NCBI GenBank assembly: GCA_015057505.1
Contig: SVEG01000002.1
Location: 62,001 to 126,000 of the forward strand
Origin: Lachnospiraceae bacterium
Lineage (GTDB): Bacteria > Bacillota > Clostridia > Lachnospirales > Lachnospiraceae
DNA: 64,000 bases
Direction: 5' to 3'
Every line of letters begins with the position of its first letter. Within the stretch, counting starts at the first letter, position 1. Below are positions 40,883-49,450 of this stretch, piece by piece. A program made the translations under genes and the position numbers. The notes beneath the pieces were generated by a model, which was given only the letters and a program-made list of their open reading frames with translations, was not told where the DNA came from and did no database searches.

Positions 40883-41383
40883 TTACACTTCTTTGGTGTA
40901 TATATTTCCTTCCTGCTTAAGTATACGGTAGTCCCTCTGCCTATCATAGCTTAGATACTTTTCCGGAATAAAACGCTCCATATGCACCTCTGCATTTAAC
41001 AGAGCTTCGTCTAATAATGCAAAAACTGAGTCCGACTTATCTTCTACTCCCGCTCCGGCATCTACTATCAGACAGTCTGAATCAAACAACGCTAATCTTC
41101 CGTCTGCCACTTCCAACCCTATACCGGCAAGCTCTGACCTATGCCCTGTAACTATACCCTTAATTTCCACAATAAAGGCTTGTATTTTGTCATTAACACT
41201 GTTCTCGTATTTTTCAAGAAAAGCTTCATATTCAGCCAAAAAATCAGTTATTATAGTATCTCTATCGGACACCTCTCCCAATGCAACAGCCTCAAGCCTG
41301 TCAACATGCCCTGAAAGCCGCACAGCATCATTTTTCAAGTCATGTATCGCCGCAAAGGCTTTTCTATCAATTTTCCCGTCCAT
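40883..41383 (-). CDS. Uncharacterised soluble protein
   Basis: 166 residues. Helical and acidic start KAFAAIHDLKNDAVRLSGHV, then LAEYEAFLEKYENSVNDKIQ and a C-terminal FIPEKYLSYDRQRDYRILKQ. No known family. It directly follows the large inverted repeat and precedes the GNAT gene. Confidence 0.65.
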   Translation of the reverse strand: MDGKIDRKAFAAIHDLKNDAVRLSGHVDRLEAVALGEVSDRDTIITDFLAEYEAFLEKYENSVNDKIQAFIVEIKGIVTGHRSELAGIGLEVADGRLALFDSDCLIVDAGAGVEDKSDSVFALLDEALLNAEVHMERFIPEKYLSYDRQRDYRILKQEGNIYTKEV

Positions 41384-41408
41384 AACACTGTGCTCCTTTC
41401 CTCAAAAC

Positions 41409-41950
41409 TATTACAATATTTATGAAAGCGTTCTCTGCATAGCGGTAGGGCATATAGTTTGGTTTTATTGCAACTTTCACACGCCTTTAAGTCGAACTAA
41501 ACTTTGCAAGCTTCGATGTTTGATTGCACGCCTCTTTCGTGAACTCGCAAAACTTAAAATTTATTTTATGATTTTTCGAAGACAACATAGACCTTTAGCT
41601 GAACTCACTTTACTGACGCTTCGATGAAGCACGCCTCGTAGGCTTGTTTGAGTAACAAGGTGATTCTTATCTGTTACATAATTATAAACTTAGCATCACC
41701 TTGTTACGAGTTTGCTAAAGAGGCGTGCTAATAAAACATCGAAGCGTGTAAAGTGTTAGTTCCGCTTAAGGTCGTAGAGTTGCGAGCGAAAATCATAAAA
41801 TAAATTCTAAGTTTTTCTCAGACAACCTACAGAGGCGTGCTTCATCGAAGCTTATGCAAAGTAAGTTCGTCTAAAAGGGTATACGTTGCAATAAAACCAA
41901 ACTATATGCCCTACCGCTATGCAGAGAACGCTTTCATAAATACTATAATA
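41409..41950. repeat. 542-bp imperfect inverted repeat
   Basis: The outer 58 bp on each side (atttatgaaagcgttctctg onward) are fully complementary, and most of the remaining arm of about 250 bp also pairs at lower identity. The centre is taacaaggtgat...atcaccttgtta. Each arm contains two copies of a motif like GAACT-ACTTT-GCTTCGATG-GCACGCCTC. It fills the whole gap between the gene at 41383 and the purine permease and has no ORF. A mobile element or long structured RNA are both possible. Confidence 0.85.
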
Positions 41951-41994
41951 AAACTGCGGAACCGGCAAGTGTCGGCCCCGCAACAATAATTACT

Positions 41995-43410
41995 TTAGAA
42001 AATAATAAAGAACTTCGCGATAAACAATACTGAAAGCAATATTGTAAGCCATGAAACCTCTTTAATCTTACCTGTACAAATCTTAAGAACTGAATAAGCG
42101 ATGAGACCGATTCCGATTCCGTTACCGATACCGCTTGTACCAAGCATGAAGATTAAAAGAAGAACTACAGGAACTACCTGTGTATAATCTGTGTAATCTA
42201 CTTCTTTAAGAGAACCCATCATAAGAATTCCAACAAAGATAAGTGCTGCCGATGTGGCGGGCGGCGGAATCAAAGCTGCGATAGGTGCGATAAACATACA
42301 AGCGAGGAATAAAAGTCCTGTTACAATTGACGCAAGACCTGTACGTCCTCCTGCCTCAACGCCTGAAGCTGACTCGATAAATGTTGTAACTGTTGAAGTA
42401 CCTGTACAAGCACCAACACATGTTGCAATTGAGTCTGATAACATAGCTTCCTGCATGTTGGGCATATTGCCGTCTTCATCAATCATGTTAGCTCTCTTAG
42501 CTGTACCATACAATGTACCGATTGTATCAAACATATCTACCATACAGAAAGAAACAATCGTCATGATAGCTGAGAACACACCGATGGAGAAGAGATTCTC
42601 AAAGTTAAATTTGAAGAATGTCACTTCAAACATATCCTTAAATGGCGGTATAAAGCTTGCGCCCTCAAGTGAAGCGAACGGATTAATACCGATGATTGCC
42701 TTGCCGATAAAGAATACAACTGAAGAACCGAGCATACCGATTAACACTGCACCTTTAACCTTCTTCTGACTGAGAACCGCCATAAGGAAAATGCCGATAA
42801 AGGTTGTGATAACATACAATACCATCATTTTATAGTCTGCTCCGAGAGTTGCTTTGGTAACACTTGCACCGTTACCAAAGAAGCCGTTAAGCATGTAATA
42901 ATCAGCGAACTGACCAAGACCTGCGTTAGAAGTAAAACCTACATTAACAAGCATAAGGCCGATACCTGCAGGGATACCTACTCTTACAGCCTTCGGAATA
43001 GCATCTACAATCTTCTCTCTTACTTTAAAAATCGTAAGGATTGTAAATAAAATACCTGAAATCAAAATAATAACAAGACCTGCCCGGAAGCCTTCCACAT
43101 AGCTTATACCTGCCGCAGCCGCTATCTGAGCAACTACAGTAGCAAAGTATGAGTTAAGTCCCATACCGGGTGCTAAAGCAAATGGCTTATTCGCCAAAAT
43201 ACCCATAAGGAGTGTTCCGACTGCCGCCGAAATTACGGTTGCCATAAATACGGCATTCCACAAATCTTGTCCGTTTGCACCGAAGCCGGTAAGCAAATTG
43301 GGGTTGAGCGCAATAATATACGCCATTGTCATGAATGTTGAAAGACCTGCAACAACTTCTGTTCCGACAGTAGTGTTGTTTTCTTTCAGTTTGAAAAACT
43401 TTTCAAACAT
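41995..43410 (-). CDS. NCS2 family purine permease
   Basis: 471 residues from ATG 43410 behind GGAGGG. Twelve or more membrane segments. AzgA-branch motifs: VVAGLSTFMTMAYIIALNPN near the N-terminus, FALAPGMGLNSYFATVVA, and GACTGTSTVTTFIESASGVE then GGRTGLASIVTGL. Imports guanine, hypoxanthine or adenine with protons in characterised relatives. Leader contains a compact hairpin (43441-43482) that is not a standard purine riboswitch. Confidence 0.93.
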   Translation of the reverse strand: MFEKFFKLKENNTTVGTEVVAGLSTFMTMAYIIALNPNLLTGFGANGQDLWNAVFMATVISAAVGTLLMGILANKPFALAPGMGLNSYFATVVAQIAAAAGISYVEGFRAGLVIILISGILFTILTIFKVREKIVDAIPKAVRVGIPAGIGLMLVNVGFTSNAGLGQFADYYMLNGFFGNGASVTKATLGADYKMMVLYVITTFIGIFLMAVLSQKKVKGAVLIGMLGSSVVFFIGKAIIGINPFASLEGASFIPPFKDMFEVTFFKFNFENLFSIGVFSAIMTIVSFCMVDMFDTIGTLYGTAKRANMIDEDGNMPNMQEAMLSDSIATCVGACTGTSTVTTFIESASGVEAGGRTGLASIVTGLLFLACMFIAPIAALIPPPATSAALIFVGILMMGSLKEVDYTDYTQVVPVVLLLIFMLGTSGIGNGIGIGLIAYSVLKICTGKIKEVSWLTILLSVLFIAKFFIIF

Positions 43411-43440
43411 CTTCTGTTCCCTCCTAAATATAGTTTTGTA

Positions 43441-43482
43441 ACCCATATTCCGGACTCATTTCAAAGTCCGACCAATACCCTT
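43441..43482 (-). promoter_or_regulatory. Compact stem-loop leader of the purine permease
   Basis: In the short leader CGGACU/AGUCCG (43451-43470) forms a hairpin, extended by UAUU/AAUA across an internal loop, followed by GGGUUACAAAACU. The known purine aptamer fold is not visible. Possible small regulatory element. Confidence 0.4.
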
Positions 43483-43484
43483 TT

Positions 43485-43513
43485 ATTATATAATTTTACA
43501 TTACTTTTTTCAA
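43485..43513 (-). promoter_or_regulatory. Promoter of the purine permease
   Basis: TTGAAA (43508-43513), 17 bp, TATAAT (43485-43490) on the minus strand. Confidence 0.7.
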
Positions 43514-43558
43514 TATTTATTCAACTTTTAATCAAGTTTTTGTGTTCATAAACATCTG

Positions 43559-44752
43559 TCAGTCTTTCTTTATAAATGATGCTCGTTGTATTGCTCCCGA
43601 ACCAAACCTCTCTCTTATACTGTCAACCGCCTTATCAAGCTTCTCAAGCTTTTCATAATCGGTATCATCAAGAAAACTAAGCTGCCTGCTATTATCCTTA
43701 GACACCTTTGCGGTAGCGACACCAAGAAGTCTTATCGGTGTACCGTCCCACAATTCATCAAACAATCTGCAGGCAATATCGTATATCTCCTTGGTAATAT
43801 TTGTCGGCGAATCTGCCACGCACTGATGCGAAATATATGACAAATCATTAAGCCTGATATTTACCGAAACAACCTCTATCCTAACCTCATCTCTTCGGAG
43901 TCTTCCTGCAACCGACTCCGAAAGTGAAAGCAACACCTGCTTTGCCGTCGCCGCACTTGTTATATCTGCTGAAACAGTTGTCTCGTTACTATAGCATTTG
44001 GCATCTGCCGGAACCGGCTCTACTGCCGAATCGTCCCTGCCGTTTGCAAAATTCCAGATGCCTTCACCATGCTTTTTAAGAACCGATTTAAGCATCCCAA
44101 CATCTGCTCTCGCCAAATCACCTATCGTTTTTATTCCGAGACTCTTTAGCTTCGCCTCAGAGGACTTTCCCACTGAAAACAAATCCCTTACCGGAAGAGG
44201 CCACATCTTCGCCTCAATCTCCTCAGGGAACAATGTATGTACAAGATTAGGCTTTTTAAAATCACTCGCCATCTTAGCCAAAAGCTTGTTGCTTGAAATA
44301 CCGACATTTACCGTAAATCCAAGTGTATCATATATCTCGTCCTTTATCCTGTTAGCTACAGTCACAGGCTCACCAAAAAGCAGTTCCGTGCCCGTCATGT
44401 CCATAAAAGCCTCATCAATACTGTACTGCTCAACCACATCCGTATACTTCCTAAGAATCTCCATGAATGCCTCAGAGTATTCCTTATACCTCGCATGATT
44501 CGGCTTAATAAGCACCAGATTCGGGCATTTCCTCAGCGCATCAACTATCGGCTCGCCGGTCTGAATCTTATAGTCCTTCGCCGGGACCGATTTTGCAAGA
44601 ATAACACCATGGCGCATAGACATGTCACCACCTACTGCCGACGGAATCGTACGCAAATCAAGCGTCTCGCCAAGCTCTCGTATTCTGTAAACGGCTTCCC
44701 ATGACAAAAAAGCGCTATTGACGTCGATGTGGAAGATTGTTCTGCGGCTCAT
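43559..44752 (-). CDS. dinB: DNA polymerase IV (Y family)
   Basis: 397 residues, ATG 44752 behind AAAGGAG. Y-family motifs: FHIDVNSAFLSWEAV with catalytic Asp, DVVEQYSIDEAFMDMTGTEL with the Asp-Glu pair, and VNVGISSNKLLAKMASDFKK. The thumb region SVGKSSEAKLKSLGIKTIGD and a little-finger domain follow. The usual C-terminal beta-clamp motif is likely QLSFLDD. Performs error-prone translesion synthesis. Downstream of the 44774 gene. Confidence 0.94.
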   Translation of the reverse strand: MSRRTIFHIDVNSAFLSWEAVYRIRELGETLDLRTIPSAVGGDMSMRHGVILAKSVPAKDYKIQTGEPIVDALRKCPNLVLIKPNHARYKEYSEAFMEILRKYTDVVEQYSIDEAFMDMTGTELLFGEPVTVANRIKDEIYDTLGFTVNVGISSNKLLAKMASDFKKPNLVHTLFPEEIEAKMWPLPVRDLFSVGKSSEAKLKSLGIKTIGDLARADVGMLKSVLKKHGEGIWNFANGRDDSAVEPVPADAKCYSNETTVSADITSAATAKQVLLSLSESVAGRLRRDEVRIEVVSVNIRLNDLSYISHQCVADSPTNITKEIYDIACRLFDELWDGTPIRLLGVATAKVSKDNSRQLSFLDDTDYEKLEKLDKAVDSIRERFGSGAIQRASFIKKD

Positions 44753-44773
44753 GGTGTGGCTCCTTTCTGTTGA

Positions 44774-45427
44774 CTAATGTCCTCTGTACTCATAACCTGA
44801 TAAATCAATCATATTACAAATTTGTTCCGGTAAATTAATATTCTTGAGATTCAGTCCTTTTGCAACATGCTTTATTGTCGAATAAACATTACTGTCTATC
44901 TCTTTTTCAAATATAGCAAGAACTTGCGATGGAACATCCGTTAACTTTTTTATATCTTCAAGCAATGCAGAAGACGGAACATATACCTCATTCTCTTTAC
45001 TTAATCCCAAACAAAAATTTACTCCACCCATAACTTTATCAACAAAAAGATACGGACGCATATTATTATAATTCCCTGCTATTTTAGTTATCTTTGTCAC
45101 ATCCATTAACGAAGGTAGTGCCAGCAACTTTAAACGAGTGGTTCCGTCTGCCTTAAATACAAATTCATCTCTTCCTAATTTATTTTCAACGCACTTTCTA
45201 TAAAAATTCACTGATTGATTATGTAAAACATTTCCTGTCTTATCAACCAACTCTAACCCTGTTAAATGCTGATAATTTCTTTCATAAAAAACTACTTCTA
45301 TGTATCGAATAACATTATCTTTTCTCTCACGATAAATAACCATGAGCTTTTTATTCAATAATTTTTCTTTATATTGTTTTGCACAATTCAAAACCAACCT
45401 TCTAGCTTCTTCCTTAGTAAATCTCAT
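44774..45427 (-). CDS. PBECR4-like domain protein
   Basis: 217 residues, start ATG 45427. Motifs LVIYRERK-like opening (MVIYRERKDNVIRYIEVVFY), YQHLTGLELVD and FYRKCVENKLGRDEFVF recall PBECR4, a barnase/ColE5/RelE-like predicted nuclease domain seen in phage-related proteins. That assignment is from memory and needs a profile search. Reached through a structured leader RNA with its own terminator, like the GNAT gene at 9498. 21 bp before dinB, so possibly co-transcribed with it. Confidence 0.55.
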   Translation of the reverse strand: MRFTKEEARRLVLNCAKQYKEKLLNKKLMVIYRERKDNVIRYIEVVFYERNYQHLTGLELVDKTGNVLHNQSVNFYRKCVENKLGRDEFVFKADGTTRLKLLALPSLMDVTKITKIAGNYNNMRPYLFVDKVMGGVNFCLGLSKENEVYVPSSALLEDIKKLTDVPSQVLAIFEKEIDSNVYSTIKHVAKGLNLKNINLPEQICNMIDLSGYEYRGH

Positions 45428-45454
45428 ACTTATTTTAATCCCCCATAAAATTTA

Positions 45455-45497
45455 AAAAGAGAGTAATAACACCATTGTGCTACATACTCTCTCTTTG
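45455..45497 (-). terminator. Leader terminator before the PBECR4-like gene
   Basis: AAGAGAGAGUA/UACUCUCUU stem continued by UAGCAC/GUGUUA with an AAUG loop, then TTTTT, about 25 bp before the start codon. Confidence 0.8.
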
Positions 45498-45643
45498 TGG
45501 CTAATTTTAGTGTTGTCTGCCAACGACCAGCTAAACGCTGATACAAATATCGGATTTTAGTGTTGTCCGCCAACGGCCAATCTCATGATTGACGAGCATA
45601 TCAGATTAAAGTGTTAGCCCACCGGAAAAGCACGCTTCTCCTC
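45455..45643 (-). ncRNA. Candidate structured leader RNA with three modules, copy 2
   Basis: Same layout as 9976-10167. Modules are GGUGGGCUAACACUUUAAUC, then GUUGGCGGACAACACUAAAAU, then GUUGGCAGACAACACUAAAAU. Intervening hairpins are GUCAAUC...GAUUGGC and AGC...GCU. The module core GUUGGCAGACAAC is identical in both leaders, while hairpins and terminators differ in sequence but not in place. Confidence 0.65.
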
Positions 45644-45650
45644 TAATATT

Positions 45651-45679
45651 ATTATACGCCGAGCTAATTTTTATGTCAA
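45651..45679 (-). promoter_or_regulatory. Consensus promoter of the leader RNA, copy 2
   Basis: TTGACA (45674-45679), 17 bp, TATAAT (45651-45656) on the minus strand, nearly the same sequence as the promoter at 10175. Confidence 0.8.
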
Positions 45680-45728
45680 TATGAAACTTATCTGTTATTA
45701 TAAACATTGTATTCTACAAAAATACTTC

Positions 45729-46151
45729 TTACAAAATCTTTTGGTATATATTTTGCCCATGTACCTGAAATATTACTTTGTATCCACACTTTTCATAAAA
45801 TGCATCTTCTTTAGAACCTAAGGTAATATACTTATAACCTTTTTCTCTTGCCAACACTTCAAAATAATCCATTAATCTCTTTGTAATACCTTGTCGCCGA
45901 TAATCCTGATGACATGCAACAAATCCAATAACTAAACTATCCTTATTTTCTGAACGACCTAAAACTGCGGAAACTATTTTTTCATCTTTTACCGCATATA
46001 CCAATGGTTGTTGTCCGTCTAAAAACCTCGCATGCCATGCTTCATATCCGTATAATTCAGGATTTCCCTCTCCTAAAATACTGTAACACAATTCAAGAAC
46101 ATCTTTTAATTCATTCTCTGTTTGAATTTGTTTCATTACTGCATCTGACAT
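45729..46151 (-). CDS. GNAT family N-acetyltransferase
   Basis: 140 residues. GNAT core FVACHQDYRRQGITKRLMDY gives the acetyl-CoA loop; DAFYEKCGYKVIFQVHG closes the fold. Resembles small acetyltransferases of the YitI/ElaA size. Acceptor unknown. Seven bases after the acyltransferase stop, so probably one operon. Confidence 0.88.
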   Translation of the reverse strand: MSDAVMKQIQTENELKDVLELCYSILGEGNPELYGYEAWHARFLDGQQPLVYAVKDEKIVSAVLGRSENKDSLVIGFVACHQDYRRQGITKRLMDYFEVLAREKGYKYITLGSKEDAFYEKCGYKVIFQVHGQNIYQKIL

Positions 46152-46157
46152 TTTTTC

Positions 46158-47405
46158 CTAACCTCTCTCCGTTTTCTCCCTAGCAAGCTTATGCATCTCC
46201 TCCGTCGCAAACGAAATCTTCGTTATCGCATCACGTTTAGACAGATAGCACCAGAAGCTGTCGTCGGGAATCGATATATCCACGCAGTCGCCTCTGCCGA
46301 GATAATCGTACTCGATATGCATGCTCTCGAGATTTTTCGCACTTCTTGTAAGCGTATAATCCTCACCATAGTAATTACATTTTACTATGGTTTCGGTCGG
46401 AGTCTGAATAAACTTGCCCTCGCCCTGCTTATAAAATCTCCATGCGTTAGGCAAGGTCTCAACTCTTACCGTATCCTCAAAATAATATGTACCGTCTTCT
46501 ATTTCTTTGCGCACGCACTCCCTTTCCCAGTTACTCCAATCAGGAATGTGCTCAAATTCCGTCTCACCCTCCAAGGCATGAAGTTTGCCGTATTCATCCA
46601 TGTTCCAACGCTTACCGCAGGCTTTACACCAAAGTTCTGTGCCTTCCGAATCAGTCTGTGACTCTGCAAGACATGCGGGACATTTATAAAGCAGGGCGTG
46701 CAATCCGTTTGCTCGCTTCGGATGGTCAATCTTTAGCTTGTTGTCTGCCTGCCATTTAAAATCATCATATACAAAATGCTCTCTGATACGCGCATTTATC
46801 TCGTCAGGAGAAATCGCCTTCATATCATCTGCCGTAACAATCTGCTCCATAGTTGCTTCGACATAAGTCTTTTTGTTAATCTTGTTCCACTGCGGACAGG
46901 TTACAAAATTACCGTGAATCTTAAGCACAACTACGGGCACACCAAGAAGCTTCGCCATCTTGCCTACAGAATCCGGAAGAAACGACGTACAACCGTCAAG
47001 CGAATATCTTGCCTCAGGAAAAAGCACAAAAATATTCTTAAGCGTACTTACCGAATATTTTATATTCCTGATAAGATTCGTATCACGTATAAACTTTCGC
47101 GTTCCTATAACACCGAGCGAACGCATAAGCGGCTCCGTGTATGTCTTAAAACCTTCCAGCGTCATAACATTATTAACCTTGCGTGGATGTGTAGCCTTAA
47201 GCATTATATTAAAATCCACCATTGAAGAGTGCGTAACCAACAAAAGATACGGTCCGTCAAGCCCCTCCATATTGACCTTCTCAAGCTTAAAATTACGTTT
47301 TTTAAGATCCGGCCAGCTTATAATAAGCTTTGCCGCCATCATAAGAAAACACGGATTACAAGGCTTTTTTGCAAAATTAAAACGTTTGATTTTATCTTTT
47401 TTCAT
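46158..47405 (-). CDS. PlsC-like phospholipid acyltransferase with zinc ribbon
   Basis: 415 residues from ATG 47405 (GGGGGA upstream). Acyltransferase box HSSMVDFN (HX4D) and the later FPEARYSLDG are PlsC-type motifs. About residue 260 a zinc ribbon CPACLAESQTDSEGTELWCK ACGKRW is inserted, followed by a C-terminal domain of about 130 residues with no known match. Probably transfers an acyl chain to a glycerophosphate or similar acceptor at the membrane. Confidence 0.8.
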   Translation of the reverse strand: MKKDKIKRFNFAKKPCNPCFLMMAAKLIISWPDLKKRNFKLEKVNMEGLDGPYLLLVTHSSMVDFNIMLKATHPRKVNNVMTLEGFKTYTEPLMRSLGVIGTRKFIRDTNLIRNIKYSVSTLKNIFVLFPEARYSLDGCTSFLPDSVGKMAKLLGVPVVVLKIHGNFVTCPQWNKINKKTYVEATMEQIVTADDMKAISPDEINARIREHFVYDDFKWQADNKLKIDHPKRANGLHALLYKCPACLAESQTDSEGTELWCKACGKRWNMDEYGKLHALEGETEFEHIPDWSNWERECVRKEIEDGTYYFEDTVRVETLPNAWRFYKQGEGKFIQTPTETIVKCNYYGEDYTLTRSAKNLESMHIEYDYLGRGDCVDISIPDDSFWCYLSKRDAITKISFATEEMHKLAREKTERG

Positions 47406-47482
47406 AAGTGTATCCCCCATAGTAAATCTCTTTAACATTTTCACAAAACTTCCAAATATGAACTTGCACACCAAGCTCTATG

Positions 47483-48262
47483 CTATATAAATTTATAAAT
47501 ATTATAGACATTAATCAGCATTATAACGACCATGAGCCCTATGAAAAGCTTCTCAACCGCCTCCTCCTTAAGCTTCCTGTTAAGCTCTCTTCCGTATACT
47601 CCGCCGCCGATTCCGCCAAGCACCATAAGCCCCAGGAGCCAGAAGTCAAATTCCGGTACGCTCCTCGTAATAATTGAGAAGCACAGGCTTGCAAGTTGCG
47701 AGAAAAATATTATGTAGAGCGAATTTTCTGCCGCCTGTTTCGTTCCCATGGAAAAAAAGAAGTACAGAACCACAAGATTAATGGGACCGCCGCCAATTCC
47801 AAGGAACGACGACATAATACCGAGCACCATACCGATTATGACACATTTGGATGCTTCCTCAACATGATGTGTATAAATATTATTCTTCTTAAGCGTATAA
47901 ATAAGCGTTCCAAACGTAACTACAAGAAGGCATGCCGCCTGGATTGCACCAACCATATTCTGGTCATATCCTGACACAAGCAATGAAAACAACCACTTTC
48001 CGAGCACACCGCCGACTGCCGCACCTATCGCAAGCGGAAGCGATGTCGCTTTTTCAATCTTGGAATCTTTGCTTTTTTTACTCTTAATCATGGAATATGT
48101 ACTCATCGAAAGCACCGTACAGCCTGACAAAAAGCTTATGGTTGACACTTCTAAAATCCCGAATGCGTCAAGAAGCGGTTTTATAATAACTCCGCCTCCG
48201 ATTCCGCATATTGCACCTATTATTGATGCTCCGAAGCATATAAAGAAAAACAAAAACTGCAT
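47483..48262 (-). CDS. TauE/SafE (TSUP) family permease
   Basis: 259 residues from ATG 48262 behind AAAGGA. Eight hydrophobic segments and the repeated glycine motif: IGAICGIGGGVIIKPLLD and GIMSSFLGIGGGPINLVVLY. These permeases export or import sulfonates, sulfite or organic anions; substrate unknown. Confidence 0.88.
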   Translation of the reverse strand: MQFLFFFICFGASIIGAICGIGGGVIIKPLLDAFGILEVSTISFLSGCTVLSMSTYSMIKSKKSKDSKIEKATSLPLAIGAAVGGVLGKWLFSLLVSGYDQNMVGAIQAACLLVVTFGTLIYTLKKNNIYTHHVEEASKCVIIGMVLGIMSSFLGIGGGPINLVVLYFFFSMGTKQAAENSLYIIFFSQLASLCFSIITRSVPEFDFWLLGLMVLGGIGGGVYGRELNRKLKEEAVEKLFIGLMVVIMLINVYNIYKFI

Positions 48263-48371
48263 TATTATATTTCCTTTCATCGTTTGGCAAATTCACCCTT
48301 AATCATCTCCTTTTATTATCCCTTATCAGCAGACAAATATCAATCTTTTTTTCCGTTCTGTCTGCGATTTA

Positions 48372-48400
48372 TTGACAAAGATTTTTATCCCACATATAAT
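48372..48400 (+). promoter_or_regulatory. Consensus promoter of the alpha/beta hydrolase gene
   Basis: TTGACA (48372-48377), 17 bp, TATAAT (48395-48400). Confidence 0.75.
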
Positions 48401-48438
48401 TCAAATTAAGACTTTTTATTCAAAGGATAACAATTACC

Positions 48439-49362
48439 ATGATACCTTTAATTATCGTTTTTATTATCATAATTCTGATACTTGCGATATCATACTGGGC
48501 ATACCGCATGGCCTTTTTTAATCCGATGGAAGGTCGTGACAATTACTATGACCTGCCACCAGGCGAGCAATACGAACCACTGTGGCCTCGCATGACCAAG
48601 ATGATTGACTCGATGGTTGAGACAGAATTCGAAGAGGTATACATCACCTCTTATGATGGCAAACAACTCTTCGGCAGATATTTTCACGTTTCGGATGACG
48701 CACCTCTTGAAATTCAGTTTCACGGATATAAAAGCACTGCCCTACGTGATTATTGCGGCGGAAGCAAACTTGCGCACAGGCTCGGTTACAACGAACTTCT
48801 GATAGACCAGCGTTCCCACGGCAGAAGCGACGGAAGTACAATTACCTTCGGCATCAAGGAACGCCGTGACTGTTTAAGTTGGATTAACTATGCCATTAAC
48901 CGTTTCGGAAAAGACAAGCGCATTATTCTGTCAGGACTCTCCATGGGTGCTGCGACTGTCCTTATGGTAAATGACCTTAAATTACCGGACAATGTCATAG
49001 GAATTATATCGGACTGTCCTTACAGTTCTCCAAAAGCAATCATCAAAAAGGTCTGTAAAGATATTGGCTATCCGCCTACGATTGCATTTCCTTTTATTGT
49101 ACTTAGTGCATTTATATTCGGACACTTCAACATATACGAATCAAGTCCCGTTAATGCTGTAAAGTGTGCAAAAATTCCGATTCTGCTCATCCACGGTGAC
49201 GACGACCGTTTTGTTCCGTGTGACATGAGCCGTGAAATCCATAATGTACGTCCTGACCTTATACAGTTTCACACCTTCCCGGATGCAGGACACGGCATAA
49301 GTTATCTTATGAATACCGAGCGCTATGAAAAACTTGTAGAAGAATTTATAAATAATCTTTAA
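48439..49362 (+). CDS. Alpha/beta hydrolase
   Basis: 307 residues, start behind AAAGGA. Residues 3-25 are one hydrophobic segment, so it is membrane-anchored. Catalytic features: IQFHGYKSTALRDYCGG, RSHGRSDGST, nucleophile elbow LSGLSMGAATV, Asp in IPILLIHGDDDRFVPCDMS and His in FPDAGHGISYL. Typical of the YqkD-like hydrolases. Substrate unknown. Confidence 0.88.
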   Translation: MIPLIIVFIIIILILAISYWAYRMAFFNPMEGRDNYYDLPPGEQYEPLWPRMTKMIDSMVETEFEEVYITSYDGKQLFGRYFHVSDDAPLEIQFHGYKSTALRDYCGGSKLAHRLGYNELLIDQRSHGRSDGSTITFGIKERRDCLSWINYAINRFGKDKRIILSGLSMGAATVLMVNDLKLPDNVIGIISDCPYSSPKAIIKKVCKDIGYPPTIAFPFIVLSAFIFGHFNIYESSPVNAVKCAKIPILLIHGDDDRFVPCDMSREIHNVRPDLIQFHTFPDAGHGISYLMNTERYEKLVEEFINNL

Positions 49363-49366
49363 AAAA

Positions 49367-49411
49367 AGAGGTACCGGCATATACGTGTTCAAACGTTATA
49401 CCGGTACCTCT
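49367..49411. terminator. Bidirectional terminator
   Basis: AGAGGTACCGG/CCGGTACCTCT stem with a further inner pairing, flanked by A run on the left and ending between convergent genes. Confidence 0.75.
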
Positions 49412-49450
49412 CTTGGTAAGAATTATAAAAAAAGGATGGATATATATGCT

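Noticed and set aside
42254-42769. 171-residue plus-strand ORF
   Set aside because: Antisense shadow of the purine permease.
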